Assembly: GCF_001949145.1 (NCBI RefSeq)
Contig: NW_019091445.1
Location: 371,772 to 435,771 of the forward strand
Source of the DNA: Acanthaster planci
Taxonomy: Eukaryota; Echinodermata; Asteroidea; Valvatida; Acanthasteridae
Direction of reading: 5' to 3'
Length of the DNA stretch: 64,000 nt
A program made the position numbers and the translations under genes. Numbering within the stretch: position 1 is the stretch's first letter; each line of letters starts with the position of its first letter. Of this stretch, positions 1 through 11,745 are shown one piece after another. The notes below the pieces were generated by a model. That model was not told the origin of the DNA. It was given only the letters and a program-made list of their open reading frames with translations, and ran no database searches.

Positions 1-198
1 AAGTACATGTGCAATTAGTTTGAACCATTTAGTTTCAAGGGGAGTCTTATAGACGAAATTTGACCTGATATGATGATGAAATCATCAGCTGACAAGTCAC
101 GTGACATTAAAATTGCATACTTTAATCACCTGAAATACATGTCATATTTGGTCCAAACCTTACAAGTAGCAAGAAAGAGAAATGTTAAAGAGCGAAAA

Positions 199-258
199 GT
201 TGTTGCCAGATTCATGCAGTACACACTCGATGTTGTTGCCAGATTCATGCAGTACACT
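199..258. repeat. 33-bp tandem duplication, about 2 copies
   Basis: The segment containing gttgttgccagattcatgca occurs at 199 and again at 232, giving a period of 33 bp. The shared part of the two copies is identical, which suggests a recent slippage or duplication event. No function is implied. Confidence 0.9.
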
Positions 259-401
259 AGTTGTTTAAAATGTACAAAGAGTGCGAAAAACTTAAGCCCT
301 CTGTTCTGTTGGTAAGCAGACATATGAGCTCTAGTATTCTTTTTACTTTGGTAATTCAAAAAATATAAATTTTGCAGTACCAACAAATTGTGAATCCTGT
401 G

Positions 402-487
402 CAGAGATCAGCATCGTTTAATAAGTTGAATGGTAGGATATTGACAGAGATCAGCATCGTTTAATAAGTTGAATGGTAGGATATTGG
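402..487. repeat. 43-bp perfect tandem duplication
   Basis: The unit beginning cagagatcagcatcgtttaa starts at 402 and again at 445, so two almost identical copies sit head to tail. It lies in non-coding sequence upstream of the first recognised gene. Confidence 0.93.
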
Positions 488-1681
488 CATTCACGGTAGA
501 GTCAGGGCTGAATAATTTTACTCGGCATATTGCAACGTGATGTGCATTTCTATGCAGCTCACAGTGCATTTCACACTGATTTTCTCCACTGGATAATTTC
601 AGGCTTCACGTGGAAACTTATGACATACAAAAAAATAATAACACCCAAACTTGTCAACAAATAAGCAGAGACAAAAATAATAAACACTGGACAAGTTACA
701 TTAGAAAATGTATCCAATTAAAACCACTTCGTGTAAAAAAAGTCGTTTTTCAAAACGAATCCAAGAAGTCTAATCCAATCATTATATGCTAGATAAATCA
801 CACAATAAAAAGCGTGAAGATGGCTACCACCTCACACACAGGATGATTGAGGCTTGTTGGAGTGTAGGGCAACGAAAGGGATAGCTGGCTGGTCCATGCA
901 ACGCCGAGAGCAGGAATTGCATCCTAAACAGTGCTGCGCTTGTGAACGAAGAGACCAAGAATGCCACTGGTAATGCATTTAGACAATTATGCTCAATACA
1001 TGCAATCTCCAATGAAAGGAATTACATGGTAACACCATTTGAAATTATAAGGCATGTTAAGATATTGCAACCCAGCACATTAATAACCCCTGTATTTCTT
1101 CTTTTTTTCTAAGTGGTATTTCGTAGCTGCAGGATACCATCTCGCAGCGGTGAGGTAGTATCTCGCAACAGCAAATTTGCATCCCCGCAGCGAGTTCATA
1201 TCTGGCGAATTACATACCATTTTGCCCCTAATATCCCTCCGCGTCGCATACCTGAGCAGCCTACGTTATACGCACAAGTAGACTGTGTTGGGATCAATGT
1301 TGAATGGCCACGGCCATGTTTATGTGCCTCCCACATGTGGAATATCTATGTCAGTGTCGTCAATTTCTGTCTAGCAAATCCGAATCCTTCCTTGAATCAT
1401 AGCCTTTTTACCTAAACGACGCATATTTAGTGCGCTGAAGTTTCAAAGGTAAGAAACCAAAAAAAATGCCTTCAACATTTCAGTGGTTGGCTTGTTACGA
1501 TTCTCATATGTATAAATAAACGAATATTTGCTCGTGAAATTTCCCCTTTGGTTCATTTCGTGGTCTGCTCTTCTCTCAAGACATATATATTTTGGCCAAA
1601 TATAAAAATACAATATTTGGACAGAATGTTTCCGTGATATTTGTGTGACTTATCTCTTAACAGTTGGTAAACGATATCACA

Positions 1682-4600
1682 ATGGTGAAAGGTATCGGAA
1701 AACTACCATTAGTTTTGTGCCTTACCTGCTGCATTTGCCTTCTGTATGCTGGTAAGTACGGCACAGATTTCAGTCATTTTATTTTTTCTGATCATGCTGC
1801 AGCAGTTGTATTTTTTGGATGAGATAAGTACGGAAGCCAGGGAATGCCAAGGGATAGTGGGCACTTTTATATTTGAACAGGGCATGCACCATTTTGTGAC
1901 ATTATTATCTGACAGCCGCCAATTAATTAACTGGCGGCGGCTAGAAAAGAAGTGGAGGAGTAAACGGGAAAACTACCCCCCCCCCGTAAATGTGTCCCTC
2001 CGGACATTTTTTTTGTAGACAGACACCGTGCTTTTTCGGGAATGCTCGTTACGTCAAAACACAGCAAATGGATGAGGGCCTATCCCGAGCGTAGTATCCA
2101 TGGCAACCGCCATCTGTGCGTACAAGACTTAGGGTCTAATTGTATGAAGCGTTTCGAAGTTGTTTCCTTTTTTGGCATCAAAATTTGATTCTCCCTGGGA
2201 AAGGACAACTTTTTTGTGCAAAGTAACATAAATCCAACATTGGAGTTGCATGCATGTTCAACATCAGCGCATAATTTTTTGTAAAATGATTGTCCATTTA
2301 CCGTGCATATTCAAATGGTTTTCTTTCATTATTAATTTTAAAAATAATATACATTTCAGTTTAATGAATGGTTTGGTTATTTTCATTTTAAAAGAAATCC
2401 TTTCAACCAGCTAATAAATTGCTGAGGTCTCAGCCCAATAATGAAAGAAACATGTAGCATTTAAATTGCTATTTAAAAAGCCTGTGGGTTCTAAAATAGT
2501 GAAATATAAGCAAAAACAAACATACAGTATGGTAAAACGTTTTGCTTGGGAGTGCATGCCACTCTATATAAGGGTATCCGTTAGTACAGGATGTTGATGG
2601 ATATTAGTGTGGTCCCTGGAAATACAAATCATTCATCCGTGTCATTTGAGAGTCTAGGGACTGAGGTAATGCACATAAACGACAACATAGTTTTATATGC
2701 AGTCCCGGAGCAAACCAAATTAATATGCGAGCAAAACGCGTGTACGGTGGCCCATTTTACTCATTTAATATTTTTCAGCAAGAAAAGGAAATCGCCTTTG
2801 TACACAGTGTAGATGCTTTTGCTGTCAGGTAATTCAGCTCACGAAAGCAACGGTTGAATTTTGACAGAATTTGGTTGTAAAAACCTGAAGTGTGACAGCA
2901 CAGACTCAAGATTATATTTCAAAGTACTTGTGTTGTAGAAGCTCTGTATACTGTATCGTTGTTTCCGTTTTCGCTCACCTTTCCTTGAAGCGCTCCTTCG
3001 CATTATTGAAATACGCTGTACTACTGTATATTATGCAAGTGATTTCAGTAGGCTTTTTTTTACTCTAATAGCTGAAAATCCTGCTAAGTGTACATTCTAA
3101 TGAGATGAAACCATTTTCTATTGTGCTTCTGCGCCTGGCACCAACCCTGGAAGTGGGAGAAGTATTAGATATAATTTGTATTTTGTGGGTGCATATTTAT
3201 GAGGCACTTAAGCCGTGAGCTGATATCATCATATTTTTATGCCTTTACTCCATACTCCTGTCGGCTTTGGACCTGGTAGCTGGGTTTAGGCTAGAAAAGC
3301 ATTGGCAATAACAAGACAACTCCAATGTAAAATTGGAATAATTGACTATTGGCTTGTAACTGCACGGTCGAAAATTTCAACCCTGGTCTGGAGTGTAGCT
3401 TAGAACACTTATGCTGATAAATAATCACTGACCATTGGAAAGCCAGCTTTGACACTGTGGTTTCTTTATGGGAAATGATACCTTTGTATGTGAAATATGT
3501 TTCTGACAACCAAAGACACAAGGAACTCGTACATTCTCATCATTTCTGTGTTTTTGATAATGCCTTATGTGCTTTTTGATACTGTCAAACTGGGTTTGGG
3601 TCCTACCTTGATTTCCATTTGACTGTAGCAAAGACAGGATGATAACTGATTAATGCATCGATGCCAAACCCACACTGAGACCCTGAGTCCAGAAAAAACA
3701 AGAATTCTTAACAAACCTGAAACTTGGCCAACAAAAGCTGAGATAAGCATTTTCATCAGCCAAGTCTGGGGTCTTTAACGCAGTTAAGTCAAGTTACAAA
3801 AGTATGCAACACGTTTAATCCTGTCCAAAGGTATTGACACTCCATTAAACTAACTTTCTGTAGAACTAGGATTGTTGTCATTACACCAACGATGTTTTTA
3901 CGTAAAGGCAGTTTTTATGTTTAGTATGTAGTCGTGATCTTACAGTGTTACAAACAAAGCCCGATTATTGAATGCACTACAATATAATATGGAATACCTT
4001 GGGTACCACATTTCGTTAGGCGCCGTCTTTGTCACATTTTAAATCGCTTTTGAAAACAAACCTTTTGGCTTCTGGTTTTTAATTATTTTCATTTTTTTGT
4101 AAACTGATTTCACTACTGTATAACTGAGTACATTGTATATGTGGTGTCAAAAATCATAGTTTTATTTATTTAAACTTGATTTATTTCTCAGTGCCCCATG
4201 GAAGACCACAATTATATGTGAAAGGGTCTGCCTGTTTTAAACAAAGGTAACAATAATTATACTAATAATAATGGTTTTAATACTTTGGTTCTTTTGCTCT
4301 ACGTGGGCATTGATAATTATGCTTTGCATTCATATATATGTGACTGGACCGTGTTTCAAATTATGCCTCTCATTGGCATGGACGTTAGTTTACAAAAGTC
4401 TTTTGCGAGTTAGATTTCAATAAAATTTGGTACACTGTGTTATCTGACTGCACGTAAACATCACAATTTCAATTCCTCAGACTAAAGACCCCAGAATACT
4501 TCGTGACTCGTGGCAAGCTTTTGCAAAGTGACTACCATCCCGAGAATGGACTGGTAATTTTTGCCCGTCTTACCTATTAAAAACAGTGTATTGGTGCAAT

Positions 4601-7600
4601 GCGTATGTAACCAAAAGTATGGAGAATTAAAATGGTTAGATTCAGGTAAATTTTAAAACTCATTGTGCTACACTGTCTTGAAGTTAACTCGCAAAGGCTT
4701 TTTAAATTTACCGATTTGTACATGTAATTACCACCAATGACTGAGCATTAGCCCGGCGTGGGCCGTACTTTACGGTACGTCGACCCAGCGGGGGCAAATT
4801 CCGAATGGAAGGCGCCAAATTTTGAGAACTCTAATAATGATACCATACAATGCTATACATAATTAACAGGCCATGTTACCGTACCATGAGGTAGCAAAAT
4901 CGCAGTTGTATCTGCAGAAACTAGAAGAAAAAACCATATCAGGCAGAGCCATAGCAACGAATAATGGGATTTAGGACATTTGGTCAACGTCATGCGGTTC
5001 CATACAGTGCACGCTTTCTTGTGTCTGGTTCCCATATCATGGAGTCAAGGGTGCATACTAAAACAGCACGGAGAGCTAAGACTGGTTCCAAAGACGTTTC
5101 TTAGCTGTCCTTGCCGTTGACGTAACTGAGTGACGAGAGATATTACGAGTACATCGGAATGTAAAATCATGGGGCCATTTCCCATTGTACATTATGTACA
5201 CGTACATGTACAAGTATGCCCAATAGAAGTTTCTCTTACCCAGGTCAAATGCACAAGCGTCAAGATTTTGCCAACCAGTGATTGTCATCCTGGCTGTCAG
5301 CCCCAAAAAAGCCATGGGCCTGATTAAAAAATAGTCCAGGAATATGAATAAATGAAATAAAAAGTTCAATGAATCTGCCAAACCAACCAGATCGGCCTAA
5401 TTTCCATTTTTAATGGATAAGTAGAACCCAAAGTATCAGGCGCGCGGCAAAATATTCGACCAAACCAACCTAGCCTTTGGGTAAGTGTTAAGATACTCTT
5501 GCATTTCGTGCCAGCCTTTGTCAAATATAAAAAAAATGGGTTTTCTCCGCCTACTTGTTCGTGCCCAAATGGACGAAAATCATGGGCGGGCGAGGCCATC
5601 TGGCCGCGAGTTCCACCATTAGTTTTGTTTAATACGTCGCCATATTTCGCTCCACCAAGACTATGCCAGCGGACTTCTTGCCTAGTCCCAAGCGTGGTCG
5701 CTGCCCGACGTATTACGTATTACGGACAAGGAAGGTACTTTTGTTGGTGGTGGTGGTGTTAAACATCATTATTGCTTTAATTATTATTATTTTATAATAT
5801 TTTTAATTTTTTATGTTTGTATTATTTTATTTAATCTAATCTGTTTATTTCAATATGCGATTAAACCAGAATTTTTAACGCTACACGAGCAATCGTCTCC
5901 GTCTGATTACACATTGTGAAACTGGCAGGGTATCAGCGGGCAGATGTAGCGCTGGGCGGCCTCTGAACGCTAACGGCCCGTTGTTTTGATCTGCTCAAGG
6001 GGAAAGCCCAGTGTGGGTGGGGTTGATGCCTTTCCGATGCAAAAAGAGTGGGAGCGAAAGTGAGTGTCCGCGAGCCCTAAAAAAACAAACAACTTTCTTC
6101 AAAGTGGCATTAAATGTATACTGAGTCAGGGGTTCGCCCTTGAAGTAGCAGATGAAAGCGCCGGGTGATGTGGGGCGAATCTCTGCGAAGTTGGTCAGTG
6201 CGCAGACCGGGCAGACACTCTCACCAAGCGCACCAAGCAAATAATTTGAGGAGGCCTAGGACGCGCCTGTTGGATTAGCTTTTTTGTACCGAAAAGAACT
6301 AAGCACTGACACATTTTCATCGTCTGCATCCTAAAGGTGCACGTCAGACGCAAGGGGGAGTGAGCGTTGGATGTGAGACTCGGCTACTACAGGGAACTCG
6401 CTAATGCGCAGAAACCCAAAGAATATGCATAACATAGCAGCCCGAAAAACGCAACAGTTACTTCATCTAGTGTGACACACCTGCCTGGTTCATCCCGGCA
6501 ACAACCTGTCAATAATTTCACCGCCAGAAAATCCCTTGTGGGATCGGGCCAACTTTGCACTTTTTTTAAAACAGCCACTGCTGATACATAACTATCTATT
6601 GTTGACGGGGAAAGGCGCTAGAGCAAAAGCCATGCTATGAACTGCCTAACATCGTTAATACTGGAGGCATGTCTAGTTTCATCAAATCGTTGGCCCATAA
6701 ATAAACAAATGCACGCCAGCTTTAATCTCAGAATGGGGAAACCCCGTTGAAGTGCTCAAAAAAGCTTAACCACATACGTCCGTCAAGTTTCGCTCCGTGA
6801 GATGGGCGGGCCGTTGTGATGGTGCTTCTGCAGCTAGCGTGACATACCAATCAGTCGACGAGTAAACGCCCGGCCTGGAGCAATGGTGCGGCATACAAAA
6901 TTCAGTGAGCCTACCAAGGACTGAATTTCTTTCAGGGGCAACTTATACGCATAAATGATTAAATTGTCTCTTGTAGGCTCTCTTGTTGTGTGGTACTCGG
7001 ATTTCGCCCTTAACCGTATCGATCTCTAAACCCAGGTAACTAATCTCCTGGCTGGAGCCCTCCGTCTTTTCTGCGGCGAGCGGCACTCGCAAATGGGCGC
7101 CTGGACATCCCAATAAACAAGAAATCATCTCAGTAATGGGTGACAGTGTGAGTTTGCAAAATTTGTTTAAAGTGAAATTCCAGAAAGGTGCCAAATGCCT
7201 CAAAAAGCCTGCAAGACACGGCATGTCCTATGGGTTAGCACTTGCAATTCATAATCAGAGGGGGAGATGGGTATCAACCGAAAAGCCGACTTGATGTCCG
7301 TTTTTGCCAGCCAAGTGGCTGAATCTGCGGACATCGCTAAATCGACAGCAGTATCAAATGATGCATAATTAACTACCGGTACACACTCTTCCTTATCAAA
7401 AAAGTCATTCACAGACTCACCCAGTGGATACGAGAGGTGATGAATGAGGCGAAACGATCCCTGTCGTTGTTTCGCACGAGACCGATAAGTGAACACTGAA
7501 GATTCGGAAACAGACGGCCCGGAAAGGGGCCTGCAATCCTGCCCAATGCAATTTCATCCCGTAATTTCTGGAGAACGATTTCCGGCCTATCCGTTGCGGG

Positions 7601-10600
7601 CTTAAGACAATCAGAATGTTTACGTACCCTCGGACCATGATAGCGCAGCGAAAAACCGCTATACAGCAAATTAGCCGCTGACTTACCTATATAACACGAC
7701 AACCGTTGCTTCAGGACTACGACATTAATGGGTGTTGGGGGACCCGCCTATTGTCAGTTGTTAGCGTTCACATTGTGCGTGTCCGGCTTTGTTACTGTAC
7801 TTGCTTAAGCCGGCCAAGACGCCTGTCATTTTCCCGACACAGCAACGCAATGTCCACATATTTCCCATTCCAAATCTTCTCTTTCGTTGATTGCGGAACG
7901 TGAATATCAAGAGGAACCCCTTCTCCCGTGGCGAGCAGTCGGTACGGGACCAGTCTATTTCTACCTAAATCGCTAGGAATAGCGGGCTGTGTTGCTAGGG
8001 GTGCTCCCGATTCGTTTGCTTGACCGGTTTGACATTGAGGAATACCGAGTGGGTTTGACCACATGGGTTAAGAGAATTGTTGCCAACCGACCAAGTTTGA
8101 AAAGGGGTGTTGCTTATACTTGCAATAGAAATTTGATGAGCCTGAGCCTGAGTGATTGCCACGTTATTGGTTCCTACTGCATGAGGATGGCCTGGGCTTA
8201 AAGCCGGCTTTAGAGCATGGAGTTCCCAGCATTATCCTGGTTTGTTGGTGCATTAGGTTGCAGTCCTAAGGAAACTGAACTGACCTCACCACAGGAACAG
8301 GTGAATGTTCCAGGCAATCTGCTACCGGCAAAATCTTTGCTGAGACCCACCGCCCGTCCGCTCGTCACTCGGGCTGGGCACGTCGCCACACTGGTATCCT
8401 CTGCCATTGATCTGCTAACTGATGCGGTGGATTGATCCACTTAGACCGTAGTGCGGAAAGCTGCAGTACTCTCAGGTGCTGATCCGGGCTTGCAAGATGA
8501 GGCCTTGCGTGGCCGACCGCGGAGGCGATGGGGGGCATAAGCGGAGGCGACCGTTGGACCCGGTGTTTCCGCTGCTGTTGCTGTCGAGGCATACTGCAAA
8601 GTGACCACTACTCGGCAACTTGGCTTGGGAAATTTTCCTTCAATCTTAGCGCCTCTTCCGTGTGCAAGAAATTTCGAACACAGTTCCAGCAAACCAGTCT
8701 GTAGGCCAAACGACTGAAGCAGCGTGATGATCAGGGAAACAACTGTCGCAATGTTCAGCAATCCATCCAGGGAAGTTTTAAGTTGTGTACTGCCGCTTCG
8801 AAAATCTAAGCCCAAGTAGCCCTTTTAGCGCCAAACTTGCTGCGGTTAAAAAGTAATTTCCTTGTGGCCTTCTAGCTTCAAGAATTAGTACCCTAGAGAC
8901 GGTTTCAGGTTTCTTGATCCAGAAGTACTACATTCTCTCAACCCTATGAGGTATTATAAGCTGATTGGTGCAAGGCCAGGCAGCTACTTTGCTGAATCCA
9001 TTAAGCCAGATATGCAAAACATTGATGGGTGAGACTGTGTCTTGTTCACTGTGGTAGAAGCCAGCTGAACCAGAGTGTTTCAAAGACTAACCACGTGCAT
9101 CCATGGTGAATAATGCATTTTATCCCAAAGAGATAAAATCAATTATGGCGTAAAGCTGTACATTTAACGAAGAAAAATGTTGTAATTCTACGGATTTTTT
9201 TTACAAGTGCAGACGTTGCACGTTAGCGTTTGGAGCGCTTACAAAAATTGTTTGCGGTTTTGTGAGATAATCGGTGACACGCCGTCGTCTCCGACTTGAT
9301 ACGCGTGAAAATGTACATCAACCTTTCATAGTACAGTAAGAGCAGAATCTTAAAAAAAAAAGGAAGAAAACAAGTCGACTGTTAACGAGCAGCAAATGCT
9401 GAATGGCACGTTTTTCAGGTGATCCTTGGACGAACAGCCAAGTGTTTGGAACACTGCATCCGTTGACAGGCACCAGATAGCCCTCTTCCTGTGCAAACAG
9501 TTGTTCACGCAATCTGGAATAGTCAGGTGGTCTGTGAATATGTGAAGATGAGTTAACTCCACTTGAACATCAAGCTGACGTCACAAATAAGTACAAACCG
9601 GGCGAAAAGATCCAATATAAAACATCAAACACTTCTCAAGTTTGAATATGGATCGCTGATACCGATTTGGGATACAACTGTACATAAAGAGGCATTACTC
9701 CAAGGCAAATTCACAGATACTCCTAGCCGTTGAAAACTGCTCCTTTCTAAAAGGAATGAGAACCTGTTATGCCTGTTTCCCACCCTGACCCCGCGGATGT
9801 TGTTCACTCAATTAGTATGAACGCCCTGTAAAATCCAGATATTTTACGCAAGATAAATTGATCTTCGATTTAAGCGTTGAAAATGCCGCGCTGTTTGTCT
9901 CGTTTTTTTCACGAAGTATTTGACTCAAACATGAAATACGTCATTGCAATGTAAGTTGCAGGGAATATTATACACCGTAATTAGACAATCTTGTGAAATT
10001 ACAACAAAATACCAATGGTGTTCACGACCTTTAACGCTGCAAGTTTTCATTAATCTATGTTCATAACGACCTCAAAAAGTGTTCCTATTCAACAACGTGC
10101 AACTCGACCGTGTATTTACATTTCATAATGGCCGCTGAGAAATGATCATGCCCGCTGCGTAAATCACGCCCTAGCACCTGGATACAAGACAGTTTGATCG
10201 ATTCTGATTGGTAAAGAGTCTATGTGCACGCGCCTTGCCATGTGCACGCCAAGTCCACGTAGAGAGATTCTTTTGGACAACTTGCGCAAGGAATATACCA
10301 TAAAATGGACGTGTTGTTCAAGAAAATTAAAGTAAAATTATCCAGCAAAACCGATCGAAATCCATCATTTATGGAATACTTCTGATTCTGTGGGTACAGA
10401 AGTATTTATGAATGAGAATAAATCTGTATTTTGCCGGTATATCTTTAACGTTTAAGACCGGCTCGGGAGACTGAACGCTGATAATGCCCTCACCTGTGTC
10501 CTCTCTCCTGAGCCAGTCATAGTCGCACGTTTAAGACTGTCGAAAGACATATTTATCCCAATAATAGTGTAAGAAAGGCGCAGGAAATCGGTAAAACTGC

Positions 10601-11459
10601 GTGTTCTAAATCGCTATTTTCTCTTGTTCCATTTACTGCAGCTTATCAGCTATCCACGTCTGCGGTCACCAGGGCGCCATCACCCCGCTCAACAGGCAAA
10701 CCGATCAACAATGCTAAAAACCAACCAGGCCCTGTTGTCCTGACCACAACGAATGCAGGATTCTTAAAAATGACCGAAAACATGCTGGAAAGCATCAAGA
10801 GAACAGGGTCCACCCCCCATGTAATTGTTATCGCCGAAGACAAGCATTCTTACGACTATTTGTTAAACAGGACGAGGCACTATCAAGGTCTCGATGTGCA
10901 AAAGTCCGATTCGGGACAGGCCCCGTCTCAACGACTTTTGGTAGGCTCGAGGCTATACAATCAATTTGTTAACAAACGTCCCCGGTACATTCTGCAGTTT
11001 CTCCAGGCAGGCTTTGAAGTGCTGTTTGTAGATGTTGATACCTTCTGGGTAAAAGATCCCTTCAAAGACATCGAGGGGGACTTTGATATTGCCATGCACA
11101 ACGAGGTTGATCCTCCCAGAAAACCCGTATTTTGCGATGGTTTTGCTTATTATCGACCGACGACAAATACCCTTTCAGTAGTTAGTGAATGGGTGCACTT
11201 GCTGGAAACAAAAAATCAGACGATCCCCGACCAAACGGTTTTGAATCGACTGATCAGCAGGGAAACTGCGAAGGAAGTCTCTGGGCTGAGAATGAAGACC
11301 CTCGATCCTGTTAAGTACCCGGACGGACGACTCTATTATCGCATTCCTGGCTGGAGAGAGAAACACTTTAACCAAACAGTTGTCATGCATTTTAGCTACC
11401 TCCATGGGTATGGCGCTAAAGTTAGAAAGTTAAAGGAACTTAATTGGTGGCTAGTTTGA
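1682..11459 (+). CDS. Nucleotide-diphospho-sugar transferase (GT77-like), two exons
   Basis: Spliced model: exon 1 1682-1751, exon 2 10642-11459, 295 aa. Exon 1 starts with ATG in good context (A at -3, G at +4) and encodes a 23-residue hydrophobic signal anchor (VLCLTCCICLLYA). It ends at a strong donor, GTAAGTACG, in phase 1. The exon 2 acceptor (tttactgcag) needs exactly two bases to finish a codon, so the join yields Ala and stays open. Exon 2 encodes the family signatures TTTNAGFLKMTENML, a DxD metal/nucleotide-sugar motif in LFVDVDTFW, and DQTVLN near the C-terminus. The family (Pfam PF03407, the plant xylosyltransferase type) is expected to be a type II Golgi glycosyltransferase; donor and acceptor are unknown. 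Three N-glycosylation sequons (NRT and NQT twice) fit a luminal domain. The 8.9-kb intron hosts a DIRS fossil and dispersed repeats. An extra small phase-1 exon within the intron cannot be excluded. The domain call is firm; the exon 1 join is inferred. Confidence 0.85.
1752..5990. other. First part of the sugar-transferase intron
   Basis: Open frames here are short and match no family I recognise. It contains one dispersed repeat copy (4405-4710), a (TGG)n run near 5745 and a very AT-rich stretch at about 5760-5850. Nothing else could be supported. Confidence 0.55.
4405..4710 (+). repeat. Dispersed repeat B, copy 1
   Basis: This stretch aligns over most of its length with 24735-25090 in the same orientation. 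Shared blocks include gttatctgactgcac, cagactaaagac, gaatggactg and acagtgtattg, ending near cgcaaaggctt. The copies are clearly diverged and no coding capacity or terminal repeat was seen, so it is an old, non-autonomous or truncated interspersed repeat. Confidence 0.75.
5995..8815 (-). mobile_element. DIRS-type tyrosine-recombinase retroelement, decayed fossil
   Basis: Reading the minus strand from about 8815 to 5995, translated pieces resemble in order a DIRS gag-like protein (including VPQSTKEKIWNGKYVDIALL near 7800-8060), a reverse transcriptase (RLIHHLSYPLGESVNDFF, KTDIKSAFRLIPISPSDY near 7200-7500, SYLGLEIDT near 7030) and a tyrosine recombinase (CPVCALTNF, PLTQYTFNATLKK near 6110-6220). 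The order gag, RT, YR is that of the DIRS/Ngaro group, which integrates through a tyrosine recombinase. The element is broken in many places and has no intact reading frame. Its terminal repeats were not located, so the ends are approximate. It lies inside, and antisense to, the sugar-transferase intron. Confidence 0.8.
8816..10641. other. Distal part of the sugar-transferase intron
   Basis: No exon was recognised. The stretch contains one copy of dispersed repeat A (9835-10035) and otherwise unremarkable sequence leading to the pyrimidine-containing acceptor at 10631-10641. Confidence 0.5.
9835..10035 (-). repeat. Dispersed repeat A, minus-strand copy
   Basis: The reverse complement aligns with 18093-18291. 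Shared blocks include gaacaccattgg/ggacaccattgg, ttcacaagattg, gcaacttacattgcaatgac, cagcgcggcatt and tatcttgcgtaaaat. Identity is roughly three quarters by eye. The length of about 200 bp and lack of coding potential suggest a MITE or SINE-like element. Confidence 0.8.
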
Positions 11460-11739
11460 AAGGCATTTTGGAAGGGGCCAAACCATCACCTAATCCATGC
11501 CCCCACTGGCATGTTTTTTTTTCAGGATTGATTTTAATAGTATACGCTCTTTGGTTTACTACTTCAGTCCTATTCGGACACACAACAATGGGTCCACACG
11601 ACTAACTTCCACGACTTGCATTGGTTAAACCTCGTCCACCCTGTTCCGCTAGTTCGACACAGCACACATTGCAATTCCCATGTCAGAGTTGCCCTTTGTG
11701 ACATTATCAAACTTCTTTTAAAAAAAGCGGTCATGCGAC

Positions 11740-11745
11740 AATAAA
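11740..11745 (+). terminator. Possible polyadenylation signal
   Basis: An AATAAA hexamer lies about 280 bp after the sugar-transferase stop codon. It is the first such hexamer noticed downstream, but this is only positional evidence. Confidence 0.35.

Larger units (their letters stand above)
1..1681. other. Upstream non-coding stretch
   Basis: No protein family or exon could be recognised on either strand. It holds two short tandem duplications, listed separately. The 3' end should contain the promoter and 5' UTR of the sugar-transferase gene that starts at 1682, but no convincing TATA box was seen. Confidence 0.5.

Noticed and set aside
1113-1415. 100-codon open frame upstream of the sugar-transferase gene
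   Set aside because: Repeated Ser-Arg-Ser patterns come from local short repeats; no domain or splice support.
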